DNA of 43,392 nt from Jaapia argillacea MUCL 33604 (GCA_000697665.1 KL197736.1:318095-361486), one strand, 5' to 3'; numbered from the stretch's first letter, positions 11,172 to 22,986 are shown. Numbers and translations: made by a program. Notes: generated by a model not told the origin, from the sequence alone.

Positions 11172-12520
11172 GGTATGAAGCGCAACGGGCGTCGAAAACA
11201 CCAACAAAAAGACTTAAAGGATGAGACTTCTCGACTGCGATCACGAGGCAAAGCGCAGGTAAGGTACCAATATAGTGTTAGCCCTTGGCACAGGGCAGAA
11301 CATGGTCCAGATAAGCAGAGCCCCAGCCCTTGACGCCGAGCTCACTATATTTCAAGAAAGCTGAGCGCCCGATATCAGGACCCCAGAAACAGCGCAAACA
11401 AATTGATCATCACGATGTGACATGTTTGTCACTCATCGTCCTTTGACTCCTTTTGGCTTTCCAAACATCCTCCTTTCCTCCACCCAACTCCGACTCGGGA
11501 CAACTTTACCGCAAGTACCTGGTACCTGGCGCCGAACGTCGCTCTCGTGGTAGCCTTGCCACCTCCCCCTGTTCCTGATCTTGCCAATTGAGTGACCAAT
11601 TTCCGAGCCACACCGTCCTGGCTATGTTGCTACTCTGATGTATGAAATCCAACCTGCAGTCAACCGTGTGATTGTGAAACCGGGTTCCGAGCAAGACTTT
11701 GACGCTTGCTGAAATATGGTCATCGACATAGGAGCTTTTCCAGAGGTATTTTTCCGTTTCCCAAGGAATCTTCGTAATGTTCTGGTGACAGGCTTCTGGA
11801 TGATACAACGACTTGCGGAGCGCTGGGCTAAGTCTCCCTGACGACATATCTCACCGCCGTAAGGCTGGAGGCCCGAACGAGATCTGACCAGTCCGATTTC
11901 AATGGAATGCTCGCCATGAAGGTCCGACGTGTGCTCCACCTTTCCACCCCGCTGGACTTGATTTCTGCTCGAAGAGAACGTAGTGGCCAAGGCAAGTAAT
12001 TCACTCGAACATTACCCAAATGTGACCTTCCCATCTTTCTGAATCTTCCAATCTCCTTGGTACGCTCGTCCGTCAGTTTCATGTCGTTGGTTGCTTTCTA
12101 TCGAGTGATAAATACTTGAATTCCACCTGCTGAAACTGGTATCTCGAATTGACATCCTGCCCTTCATGTCGTTCCTTCCTCTCAGTGATGGTGAGCTATT
12201 CGGTCGGAGGAACCGAATGTGACAATCGCGTGATGTAACGGTGACATTGTGCCGGACCCAATCTCCGCTGCCTCAACGCCACAAGCTCGAAATGTGTAAG
12301 CGCCTCCGTATCCTCGATATCACCCGATCTTGGGTTGTTTGTGGTCCTGTATTTACTCATGCGGAACAACATGGCTGTGATACTCCGATGAGCTCAATGA
12401 AATCTACTGCTGTGCACAGTACTACACCGTGTGGCGATAACTCTTGACAGCCCTGATCGCATCCAGCCGTTAATCTCAACCCCTGCATGCTTTGTGTTCT
12501 CTTCATCCATGATACCACAT
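11172..12520. promoter_or_regulatory. Divergent intergenic region between GTPase genes C and D
   Basis: This 1349-bp spacer between the start codons of the long-type pair must carry both promoters. No convincing TATA box was found close to either start. ORFs such as minus 11506-11847 and 11622-11990 overlap one another in different frames and have no splice continuation or motif, so I treat them as chance. No repeat linking this spacer to the A/B spacer was noticed by eye. Confidence 0.4.
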
Positions 12521-14580
12521 ATGTCATCGAGTACTTCCCACTTGGGGTCTCATAAGCGACCTGCAGATGTCGGGTTTCCCAGAAGTTCTGGTGATGGAGC
12601 TGCTCCTCAACAGAGGTCGCCTGCACACCAGCAACAACTTACCTTGGGTAAGCTTGTCTCGAGCTCATCGTAGAGTTCATTCTCACTTCTGTTTCTCAAA
12701 GCCAAGGATGAGGTTCTGATCATGTATGTGGATTCCAGATCCATTCGGACGGACGAGGCTTGACTGACAACTCCTGCCCATCATACAAGGGTGATGGGGG
12801 CGACTGGTGTTGGAAAATCATCGGTGAGTGAAGGGCTTCATGGCGTGTTTCCTACAAGTTCCTGAACCGGTTTATTCAGTTTATCAACCTTGTTAGCTCC
12901 TCAAATCTGCGGGTCAGTAATGGCCTCGAGTCATGCACGGACAGGATAGAATACTCGCGATCCGTTTCTATTAGAGGCCGTCGTGTGCGACTCATCGATA
13001 CTCCCGGGTTTGACGATTCGCAGAGAAGCGACGCCGATGTTCTCAATCAAATCGCCTCTTTCCTTTCAACCGAGTTCGTATCGTTTCCATACACACTCAC
13101 TCTATCTGGCTGACTTCAATTTTTGGTTCTTCGTTAGGTATTACAATAAGAGATACCTCACTGGCGTGATATTCCTCCATTCAATCGCTGATGTCAGGAT
13201 GGGGGGTGTTGCCCGTCGTAACCTCGCCATGTTTCAATCCCTCGTTGGTCAAAACGCAATGAAGAACGTTGCGATCGTCACCACAAGATGGAACCAAGTG
13301 GAATCACACCTGGCGCTTGATCGAGAAGCCGAGTTACAAACGCATCCCAATCTTTTCAAACCATTTCTTGATGCAGGTGCTCATTTGTTTCGCCACGATG
13401 GTTCCCTCCCATCCGTACACACGATTTTATCATCCCTCGTCCATAACCCGCCCATCCCACTCCTAATTCAAGTCGAGATTATTGACAAACGGAAGCTTGT
13501 GGCTGATACATCGGCTGGGAAGGAGCTTCAGAAAGAGCTCGTTCAGCAAGAGGCAAGGCACCAAGAAGAACTACGTGCGTTGGCGCAGGAGATGGCTGAA
13601 CTTGGTCAAGCGGACGGGCAATTGAGGCAGGAGATTGAGGGGGAGGTTAACGAGCTTCGCGATAAGATCGACCGTTTGAAAGCTGAAGCTCAGAAGTTAC
13701 GATCGCGACGCCCTGTTCGCACTTCCACCTCCCGCCCTTCTGTGGAACAAGCGTACGCCACGAGACCTGTCATTCCAGATGATCGTCGCATGGAGCGTGA
13801 TTATCCATCTCGGAACCCTGGTCCCTCCACTCGCGTTCCTGACCGATCAGCTCGGTACAACGACAGACCAGACGTGTTTAACCACCCACGGCAACGCTCT
13901 AATTCAGTCTCCTCGCCGAGCCAGTCTTACCCATCTTCTCGCTCACGCCCTGACGGACCGAACGTCCTAGTCCGCCAACGATCGCACTCGGCCGCATCAC
14001 AACGGCCACCACCTCCTAATATTGGTCCCAGTGCCCCTCGTAGAGACCCTTCTGCTCAACGCAGTAGTCAAGGACGCCAACAATCTCGGGAGCGTGATTA
14101 TGGAAGTGGGGATCCGCGGAAGACTCGATCGTGGATTTCGTTACCTGGGAGTAGAGGTCGTGAGAGTAGTCGGGAACGTGATAGGCCGACCAGTGAGACT
14201 AGGTACGGAAAGGAGGACGCTACGAGACTTTGTGAGGAGTCTAGGAGGATTCGAGTGGATGTTGAACGGTACCTTCCAGTATGTTCTTTCTATTCTCTAT
14301 GACGCGGCGCTTGGTTGACATACGGACACATCAGCCTCAATACCCTATAGATCGATATATCCCCGACCCTGTTGAGAACGAGCTGGAAGAAGTGAAAAGG
14401 CTTATCAAAGTTGTCGATAAAGCGCTGGACAACCCGCCTCGTAGGTTGAGTAGGAGCGATTTGAAGCATTTGAGTAATTATTATCATCGTTTGGAAGAGA
14501 TGAAGGGACGGTTGGTGGATTGTCTTCCGGCGGATTCGAAACGTTCGCGAGGGTTGTGGGGTTGGATAACGGGGAAGTGA
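12521..14580 (+). CDS. AIG1/GIMAP-like P-loop GTPase, long type with Arg/Ser/Pro-rich linker (copy D)
   Basis: Exons 12521-12647, 12702-12723, 12790-12823, 12880-13073, 13138-14278 and 14335-14580 give 587 aa. The start is chosen at the second of two in-frame ATGs (12509 and 12521) because MSSST matches the start of copy C. G1 is GATGVGKS (53-60), G3 is DTPGFDDS (from 101), and the G4 position is TTRWN (174-178), lacking the usual Asp. A coiled coil is followed by an Arg/Ser/Pro-rich disordered linker (about 245-470) and a C-terminal helical segment (VENELEEVKRLIK) ending with a Trp-rich tail. The last intron (14279-14334) has no counterpart in copy C. Exons of 34 and 194 nt are shared with C. 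Donor GTTCGT at 13074 is unusual but is required by homology. Confidence 0.86.
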
Positions 14581-15038
14581 TGAGGGATTATCGCTTTGAG
14601 GGGGTGGGGGTCTGTATATTTTTGTGACTTTCTTGTGTACCATGTGAGAATACATGGCCCTATCCTGAATCCATCGTCTGAGCGGAGGGAGATATTCCCC
14701 AGTTGTTCGCCATTGCGTGGATACAACCACATGCGATCGCTCAATGGTCCTGCCTCGATTTTGTGCATAGAATGTGGTCCCTCTAGAATATCGACGTTTC
14801 TTTTCCCCAGTTTATCTTCTGCTGTGAGGTATCGGGTACCGACGGTGGTCTTTGTGGTACAGGCCGTGGGACCCGGATAAGACTTCCATTATTAGTGACG
14901 GCAACCCGCCTTCTTACTCAATAATTCGTGCTGGCTTGTCCTGCCTCCAACTGCCTTTTCTCTGGTCTCCCATCGGCTGGCTCGTGTTTTACTCCGACCA
15001 CCATTTGTATGCTGGAACTTTGGGCTTGAATTATCTGG
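14581..15038. other. Intergenic between GTPase D and the MFS transporter
   Basis: This 458-bp same-strand spacer must hold the 3' UTR of copy D and the promoter of the transporter. No gene or clear regulatory element is seen. Overlapping short ORFs (14596-14880, 14852-15082) lack motifs. Confidence 0.45.
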
Positions 15039-17438
15039 ATGGCTTCTGTATCTGTAGCCTCACCTGCACTCCTGAGTGTTGACAGGCTTGTGACACTTAT
15101 CGCTTCAATATTCGTGGCGTTGGGGTCAGGGACGAACTATGTGCGTTCAGCCCGTATCGGATTGATAACTGGAGGCTCATATTATCTGGGTGGTATGTGA
15201 ATTGAAGGTTTTTTCTGGTGAGTTGTTCACCCTTGTTGCCGATGAACGGGGAGAGTCGTAGAAGGGATGCAGTTCCACTTGGTCTCGCAAGAAATGTGCT
15301 TGTAGCTGCCAAGGTGGACTGGGACGGCGCACTGAGTCGCTGCCCTCGTATGCCAGACTTTTCCACTTGATCTATCTCTGTCGTGTGGTTCTTTCTCGCA
15401 CGGTATTGACAATCTGATATCTAGCATACGCACCCCAACTTGGTGCTCGTTTACAAATAAACCACACGCAATTGAACGTGATAGGGTTAGCGGGGAACAG
15501 TAGGACCTTTTCCTTTGCCTGGCCATGTCAGTATCTGAAACAATCCAACAGTTGGGGTGTATAGCTCTGGTCCGATATGGGGTCGTCTTGTTGACTCCCG
15601 GGGTCCACGGATCCTCCTCGTTTCATCTTTTCTATTCCTTCTATCAGGATATTCTGGTATCCGTCACATTTATGACGCGGGATTCGATTCATTCACAACT
15701 TTGAGTATGGTTCTTCTGGTCGCGTGCAGCTTCATAACCGGATCAGGGGGGAATGCGGGGTTGACGAGTAGCGTTAATGCGACTGCTAAAAGCTTTCCTG
15801 ATAAGGCGGTGCGTACGCTACCATTCATCTCGTTACCACAAGACTGAGTTTCATGCTTGTCACTGTCAGAGAGCTACCTCCACCGGCATCGTCCTCTCCG
15901 GCTTTGGTCTATCGGCGTTTTTCTTCTCCACGCTCGCACACGTAGCATTTCCGGGAGATACTTCCTCCTTCCTCCTCGTTCTGGCTCTTGGCACGTCGTT
16001 GCCCATGATCTTTGGCTTCTTCTTCGTTCGACCCGTGCCACTACCCTCATCCGACTCAACTCACACAATGGAGCATGGTACCGACGAAAGTGAGAGTGAC
16101 GAAGGGGAAGAAGACCGATTGTTAGGTGTCGATGCTGTGGTAACAAACATTTTCGAGGGTCGGGCCAACACATCACAAACTCATTTGCTTCCCAATTCCG
16201 AAGATTCCCATATTACTCATCACACCCATCACCACCATACGGAGTCCTCTCATTACATCGTCCCTCATGTCTCAGATGCCGTTGAACTCAGTCCTACTCG
16301 GAGCGATACGCCTATTACGGCGAGAAACAGGTCCAGGAGTTATCCAAGGAGCCTGAATCTGTCCAGAGGCAGATCCAAGGTTCCAGCTAGCAGTGGGCTT
16401 GCGGAGAAGGTCGTTGATGGGCCAAACATTACGGGAAAGGAGTTGTGGTCGACGGGAGACTTTTGGTTGTTTTTCACCATCATGTCGCTCTGTAGGCATC
16501 TTCCTTTCTCTGATTGTGCAATTAGTTCTAACGCTTAACCGTATCAGTGAGCGGAACAGGCTTGATGTGTAAGGAATTTCTCTACCCAGGTGCTTGTAAG
16601 AGACTGACAGGAGTGCTTCCATAGATATCAATAACGTTGGATCCGTATCCCAAGCACTGTCTGCCCAAGGGAATCCCGATTATGACATGGTCGAGGCAGC
16701 GAAATGGCAAGCGGCGCAGGTGTCTACAGTTAGTATCACGAATTGCCTTGGTCGAATCATCATCGGTAAGTGTCCCGCGACTTTCACAGAATCGGAAGCT
16801 TAGTGTCCTTTTCTCTCAAAGGCCTGGCCGCAGATTTTACCAAAAACCGTCTACATCTACCCCGAGTGTACTGCGCGTCCCTGGTCGCTTTGATGTTCTT
16901 GATTTCCCAGGTAACTTGCATGTCAATCGAGGATGTGCAGAATCTGTGGAAGGCGAGCGCGTCACTTGGACTAGCGTACGGAGGATTGTTTGGGTTGTTC
17001 CCTACATTGATGATTGAGTGGTTTGGGTTGCGTGAGTACTCGACCATATATCATCTTCTCTTCGCTCAATACTAGATTGTAGCTCACTTTTCGGAGAATT
17101 GGGGCTACCTCTCCCTCTCGCCTATGCTCGGCGGTAACTTATTCTCGATCGCCTTTGGTACCAACCTCGATGCACACGCACCTTCTGATCACCAAGTATC
17201 CGGCGTTTCGTCCTTGAACGCCACCGCGCCTTCCTTACTGAGTCGTGATGGCCTTCCTTCTATTCATCAATGTTATGAAGGTCGGGAATGTTATGTTGCG
17301 AGTTTGTATATGACGACGAGTGCGTGTTTTGTTGCGCTGGGCCTGTCTTTGTGGGCCGCATGGAGGGATAGGCAGCGGAAACAGGAGGTGGAAGTGATTT
17401 GGGAGGTTGTCCCGACATCAGACGAAGAGGATATGTAG
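15039..17438 (+). CDS. MFS transporter, nodulin-like / monocarboxylate-type
   Basis: Nine exons (15039-15140, 15208-15217, 15425-15499, 15552-15808, 15870-16491, 16548-16568, 16625-16765, 16822-17031, 17083-17438) give 597 aa with all phases agreeing. The N-terminus (VALGSGTNYVFSAYAPQLG) and the following GVYSSGPIWGRLVDSRGPR loop are typical of the fungal nodulin-like MFS family (yeast Mch1 and YMR155W relatives). About twelve hydrophobic segments are expected. A long cytosolic loop in the middle is acidic and then His-rich (HHTHHHHTESSH). The second exon is only 10 nt (GTTTTTTCTG) and restores the VFSAYA motif. The exon after the central loop is 21 nt. The substrate cannot be read from sequence. 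It is a plasma-membrane or vacuolar carrier by family expectation. Confidence 0.88.
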
Positions 17439-20400
17439 AGTATATGCTGGATTAGACAGATATAGATGGCTAGCGTTCTGTATAACAATCTCTTTCCTTC
17501 CGTTGCCCACTGGCAGTGTATAATGCGTTCGGCGGCCGGAGATGCATTATTGCTGTTGAGTGATGTGAGTAAATGCAGTCAATTCATCTCAATTTACTTA
17601 CCTCATCTGGACCAGAGCCACTCTCTCTCCGACCTGGCGTGAAATTGTTTGAAACTACTCACACTGACGACTTCGAGTTCGAGCACTTCGAACACTCAGG
17701 CTCCTATTCTCTACATCCCACCAAAGAACAAACCGTATGGTCTGACCGGGGAGGTTGGATTCAGACTCCAGCAACGGTCGCAATTTTGTCAAACGCCTCC
17801 CACCTGTTTCCACTCATATTTTTGGCCATGTCTGCGGAGAGGACGCACTACTAAACCCGGGGAACTTGCCAACATGGACTCTATACTAACGGCAACATCG
17901 TGAATTTGTTGGGAAAGACATAGACGACGGTACAAATGCCGGTGTGTGATAAACGTTGGCTGATATGGAAATCCTCTGCTAACACTCCTTCAAAGACGTT
18001 CGTCCGATATGACCCATTTGGGTGGCATTGATTTGATTGCTTTGGGACGACGGAACACGGACCTTCGTCCACGGGATAGTGCTAGAGTTCAACACCACAC
18101 ATCTCTCGCTCTCCATTCTGTCCGAATACGAACTTTGGGAATGATCCCTTCCAGTCGAGAGACCGTTACGAGTCGGATGATTGTCAGAGTGATGAGGGCT
18201 TGGGATGGAAGCGATGAATAGTATTCGGGGAATCATCGCACTTGCTCCTGGAAGATAGTGGATGCGAAGGACAAGCTTTCCAGTGGCGGTAGGATACCCC
18301 GCGGCTGCCTTGCACTTTCCCAGTTCCTAAAATCTTTAACTGGATGATTGGAGCAGTCCCGTGCTGTGACGAGGTGGCCCCTAATTTCCTGGATGCCACG
18401 CCAGATACCACGCCACTCTCCTTTGGTCGTCATCAGTATGCGACGGTACACAAACGTGATATACGTCGTGTACTGTCTTGCGATCCCGCCGATATGTCCA
18501 CGCCACTCCCAACGGGTCTTTGACAACCAGTTGCCTCTGTACCCCGAGCGTCGGCAGATCTCTAGTTGAACTCACGCGACTTTGTGATCTTTCGCTCATC
18601 TAAAATGGATATCCCACCTCTCCGCGCTAGGAACTAGGACTTGATTCTTAGTGAAGGTCACCACGACGCGATTTTCGTCAGCCTGCAGGCTTTCTTGGTC
18701 TGTTCCACCGAAGGAAACAACATAGATCGAATACGATGCACCTCGATTTGGATCAGAATAGATATGAGAAGGCCATGGTGCCAATTTCGCTTATGCACTC
18801 CTCGCTACCAAAAGAACTGCACCGTTTGTCATATTTCCATGGTCTGTGGACGCACGAGACCCTCAGGAGATCACTTTAGACGCTCGCACACAAGCTGAAT
18901 GGCACGGCAATATCAGAGCCGGTGGTCTTTTGTGGCTGATTTTATTCTCCACCGTTGAAGTGTCATTGTTCTGACGACGATGAACACGGAGAATATGGAA
19001 GTGAGCCCCGTTATTGGAAGCAGTGCCGTCGATTTTGCGATGATGAACAAACCCGTGATCGTCCTGTAAACCTGTGAGCATCCGTTCGAGTCCTGCCCCT
19101 CCTACTTGACTGACTTCTATCCAACTGTTTTTTGCTCTCAACGGAAGTGAAGACGAAAAACCGCAGTGTTGGCTCTTGGGAATGTTCTGTAACCATCGGA
19201 TTATGCGTTTCGTGTCCGAGGTATTTGCGAGGGATAGCCACGATACTCTTCTGGATGCGTTGCAAGAAGTTCAGATGCGCAGGAAGTTTCCACCCCACAT
19301 TGACTGAGTCGCAAAGTCTCTTTGCCAAGCTTCGAATTACTCGTTTCTACCATTCGTCGCGGAGTGCCAAGGGTGCCCCCACTCCCCTTCATCGACAGTG
19401 TGGAGTCAGATCATGACTTGGGGTCAAGGAGTTATCCAGATGCTGAGAGAGGACGATGTTCGACAGCGGTCTATTGGCCGTCTGGCCGTCAGGCTCTCCT
19501 AGTGATGTGGTGGGGGCCCTGTGGCCGTCGTTGTTGCACTCCTTCTTTGTGGTGTCGGGCACAAACCAGCCCGAGGCCTCGTCAGCTGTCCGGCCTTGCG
19601 GTACCCCGACAGGGGATCACCTGGAGTCCCTTTTCCGCCTCCTCGTCCGCAACTCTTGCCAGGTGAGTTGAGTGATGCTTATCGTGAAAGATTTTCGTTG
19701 ACGATTTGGCCTGGTCTAAACCATAACTATCATCAACGATAAGCCGTTGTGTGCAGGCTAGCTCGGGCACCGATCGGCGCCCTGGTCAACCAGCTTCTGG
19801 AAATTAAGCTCGTCACCCCATCGTCCCGGTCCTCCTTGCCTTGATCCTAGTGGCGTTCACCTCTCGTAAGATGGATTCCTTCACGGCTTGCCGTTGTGGC
19901 TGCTTTCTAAGAGGCTTCCATCCTCCTGACTCTGGACGATCGCCTCGTATACTCCTGTTCGTGTATCAGCTTCTCATGCTCGAAGTCACCGGGCGGTGAT
20001 ACTCGGACAAAACTTTCGCCACCTTACCATCCTGGAGATGTAGCAGGGCCCAGCATGTTCCATCTGGACAATGAAGACAGCAGCGATCGACAGAACTCGC
20101 TGTTTCCTCAGCCTTCGGCACGACGTGAGCCCCGTCTGGCATTTGTTTCTCTTGTACCAGTCGCTTCCATCCGACGAATACACCCGACGAACATCAAAGT
20201 GCGATGATATCGTACGAATCTGGTCATCTTTTCGCCTTGCCCCTCTCTTCATGACGACGGACCGTGTATCCACATACCCCATCTAGTGGCGACGATACCA
20301 GGTTTCGCGTCGGGGTCAATCTTCCTCGGCAGCTCAGTGGACGTTCGTCTGATCGTCATGCCTATTTGGAGGGCCACGGGTATTTAGCCAACCCCCGGTG

Positions 20401-21688
20401 ATCGAAGTTTCTTTCCTTCCCGAGTCGAAACGGGTCGAAACTCACACCTGCTGTAAGTATTCGGGCTTCGCCGAGGGTCCGGATTCAATTCTGGTTACCG
20501 GCCTGTGGTGTACGCAATCTTGGTGTCGGGAATTTTCTCAAAGATATGAAGACTCATTCGAGCCTAGTCAAGTCTCGAAGCACCGCTTACTCGAAATTCC
20601 AGCAACAGATGTCCCTAGTCGTGAGCTGTCCATCGTCCTCCCAATGTCCTGCAGTCAGGTCACGCACAAATTTCGGAGAGGTATGCAGGTACTGCAACTC
20701 GCAATGTCGTGACAAAAATAACCCTGTTGGCCTCTGATCTTCTTGCTTCTCTCTGGGAAAGTGAAGAAGCTCGGGTTTAGTGCGGAGGTGCAGTAGGTGG
20801 TCCCATCGGGACCGTCTCGACTTCACTTTCAACAGGACGTGGTATACTTATCTGATATGTGTGAAGTCAGTTTCATCTCTAGATTTCATGCGTTTTTGTG
20901 TGAGATATTCCCCCAGTCTGGCTCCATGGGGCGTGCTAATCTGATATCTTTGGTGCCTTGGCTCTCATAGTTCCAACTTATCTTCCAGTGTCGTGTTCTG
21001 GAGGTCTCACACCCTGTGGTGGATCATCTCATGTGCAACCTAGAACTGTGGAATCCGACAATACCAATCTCAGAATATGTACGAGCTCTGCCGCAAGAGA
21101 CGGCCAGTGAGCTCTGGAGGGGGACGTGGATTGCATACTCGCGCTCAGCGGTTTGCCTTGGCCCTAGGTGTGGCCGTTACGTGAATGTACGTGAGTGCAT
21201 CGATCAGTGGGTGCTTCCGGTTTAGCACTGAAAAGCTACACGCTGATTATCCTTCCTCGAATAAAGATAGTACAAAGCCTATCTACCCGTTGCATTTTTG
21301 CGCTATTATTATGCCATCATTCACCTGTCCCACTTGGAACTGCGTGCTACATGGACGGGTGTCCTTCCCAGATACTTCTTTGTCTCGCAAGATCATCGGA
21401 GCATGTGGCGCGCTCGTCGAATCTATTCTCAATCCAGTTTCGTTCATTTCTTCTCGCGATCGGAGAAATCCATACGAAGGGGAATGTCGCAGCTTAAACG
21501 AATTCGATCTTCGAACTCTGGCGGAATGGGCAACGGATGATGGCTATTCATTCAAGCTCTCCATGCGCGAGAGGGGAGAACCCTCGATTGGCAAATAGCT
21601 CGTGCGAGAGTGAACAAACCCCACGCCTCCAGCTCCACGATACGAGGCCAGAACTCCGAGCCATTCATCGCATGCTTTTGCGAACGAG
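17439..21688. other. 4.2-kb stretch without a recognisable gene
   Basis: Many short ORFs occur on both strands but none could be extended across splice sites into a protein with recognisable motifs. Some pieces look coding-like, for example plus 18778-18966 in the frame reading FAYALLATKRTAPFVIFPW and a minus-strand piece reading GASYSIYVVSFGGTDQ. They do not connect. A decayed gene, or a very intron-rich gene of an unknown family, is possible. Short 19456-19671 ORFs overlap in three frames. I call no gene here. Confidence 0.4.
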
Positions 21689-21694
21689 TATAAA
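21689..21694 (+). promoter_or_regulatory. TATA box of the Ato-type transporter
   Basis: TATAAA stands 131 nt before the ATG at 21826 and is followed by a pyrimidine-rich stretch (CTTCTCTACTTCTACTCTTC, from about 21707) suited to transcription start. It is one of the clearest core promoters in the window and fits a strongly regulated gene. Confidence 0.55.
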
Positions 21695-21825
21695 GGCTGC
21701 ACATTGCTTCTCTACTTCTACTCTTCAGCCTTCTTCCTCCCTCATCCCTCCCTCTATTTGTGGGTCCATTTGGTTCAGCAGCCCCTTTGTCCTCGCAGAT
21801 CTCTTAGGAACTCGAAAACTTCACA

Positions 21826-22986
21826 ATGTCCGGCTCACCCACAATGATGACCAAGGAGGAGAGCGGTAACGGATACTACCCAGAGCCTCTTCATCGTGGC
21901 GCTCCTATCCAATACGTACAGGCCCCTCCCCCTCGCGTCTATGCCGATCCCGTTCGTATTTCTCTTTGTATTCTACTGGTAAACCTCCTGACACTCCCTG
22001 CACATCACTAGGCACCCTTGGGAATGTTGGCATATGGCACTGTCTTCCTCTGCTCGTCCCTTGTTACTCTCGGTGCTGGAGGTGTGACCACTCCCAACAT
22101 TATCCTCGTCTTTGCCATCTTGTGAGTGGATTCGGACCCTGTCATCAAACGAATAGGTGTTAACAATTACACAGCTACGGCGGTATTTTCCAATCGTTGG
22201 TCGGCATGTGGGAAATTTTCCTTGGGTAAGCATTTATTGAGTGATTGTCGATCCATCAAACTCATTCCTTGGATATCTGTAGTAACACTTTCGCTGCGTA
22301 AGTTCATACCTGAGCCCATTCCCTAAGATCAACTCTCAAATCTTGACGATTAGGACTGTCTTTGCTACTTACGGCGGATTCAACTTCACATACGGCTCTC
22401 TCTACCTTCCTCAGATTGGTCTTGCGTAAGTCTCGCCCACTCGATATTAAAGGCATCGCAATGACGTATTATATTTCATAGTTCGGCCTACTCTGTCAAC
22501 GGTGTCGTTACTGAGGAGTTTACTCATGCCATCGGTATCTACCTTGCCATCTGGTGGTACGTTTTTTGCATACCATATTGCCGACTGCGCCTGAATTTCT
22601 TTTGTCTCATGTAGCTTGATCACTGGTCTCTTCTGGTAAGACCTATTCGGTACTGCTATTCTTTGGACGTCCGTTAAACTTTATGTAGCATTGGCGCTTT
22701 ACGCACCACCGGCCCCATCGTCTTCACCCTCGGCTCGACTGTCATCGCCCTTGCATGCTTGTCCGCTAACTGCTTCCACCGTAAGCATCGCCTCTTCCAA
22801 TCTCTCCTGATCTCAAATCTGAACTCCTTCTTTCTAGCCAACCCCCATCTCAACACTGCTGGTGGTGCCATGGGTCTCGTTGCTACCTGCGGTGCATACT
22901 ACGGTGCCCTTTCAGGATTCTGGTCGAAGGATGCCACCTTCCAAGTCATCCGCCTTCCCCCCGTTATCCTCGCTTCCTCCGTTTAA
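21826..22986 (+). CDS. GPR1/FUN34/YaaH (Ato) family acetate-type transporter
   Basis: Nine exons (21826-21951, 22012-22121, 22175-22225, 22283-22297, 22354-22425, 22482-22556, 22615-22635, 22689-22780, 22838-22986) give 236 aa, the usual size of the family. The signature region reads DPAPLGMLAYG (family consensus NPAPLGL). The next parts are YGGIFQSLVGMWE and a second half with TYGGFNFTYGSLYLPQIG. Six membrane helices are expected. In yeasts and Aspergillus, relatives (Ady2/Ato, AcpA) carry acetate and are induced by acetate or glucose loss. Exon 4 is only 15 nt and exon 7 is 21 nt, so ORF-based callers would miss much of the gene. Donor GTTCGT at 21952 is unusual. Neighbours give no operon-like context. 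Family assignment is firm; the substrate is inferred. Confidence 0.93.

Noticed and set aside
18596-19141. Minus-strand fragments vaguely like mushroom Ser-rich transmembrane proteins
   Set aside because: Similarity too weak and fragments cannot be joined; left as an unexplained region.
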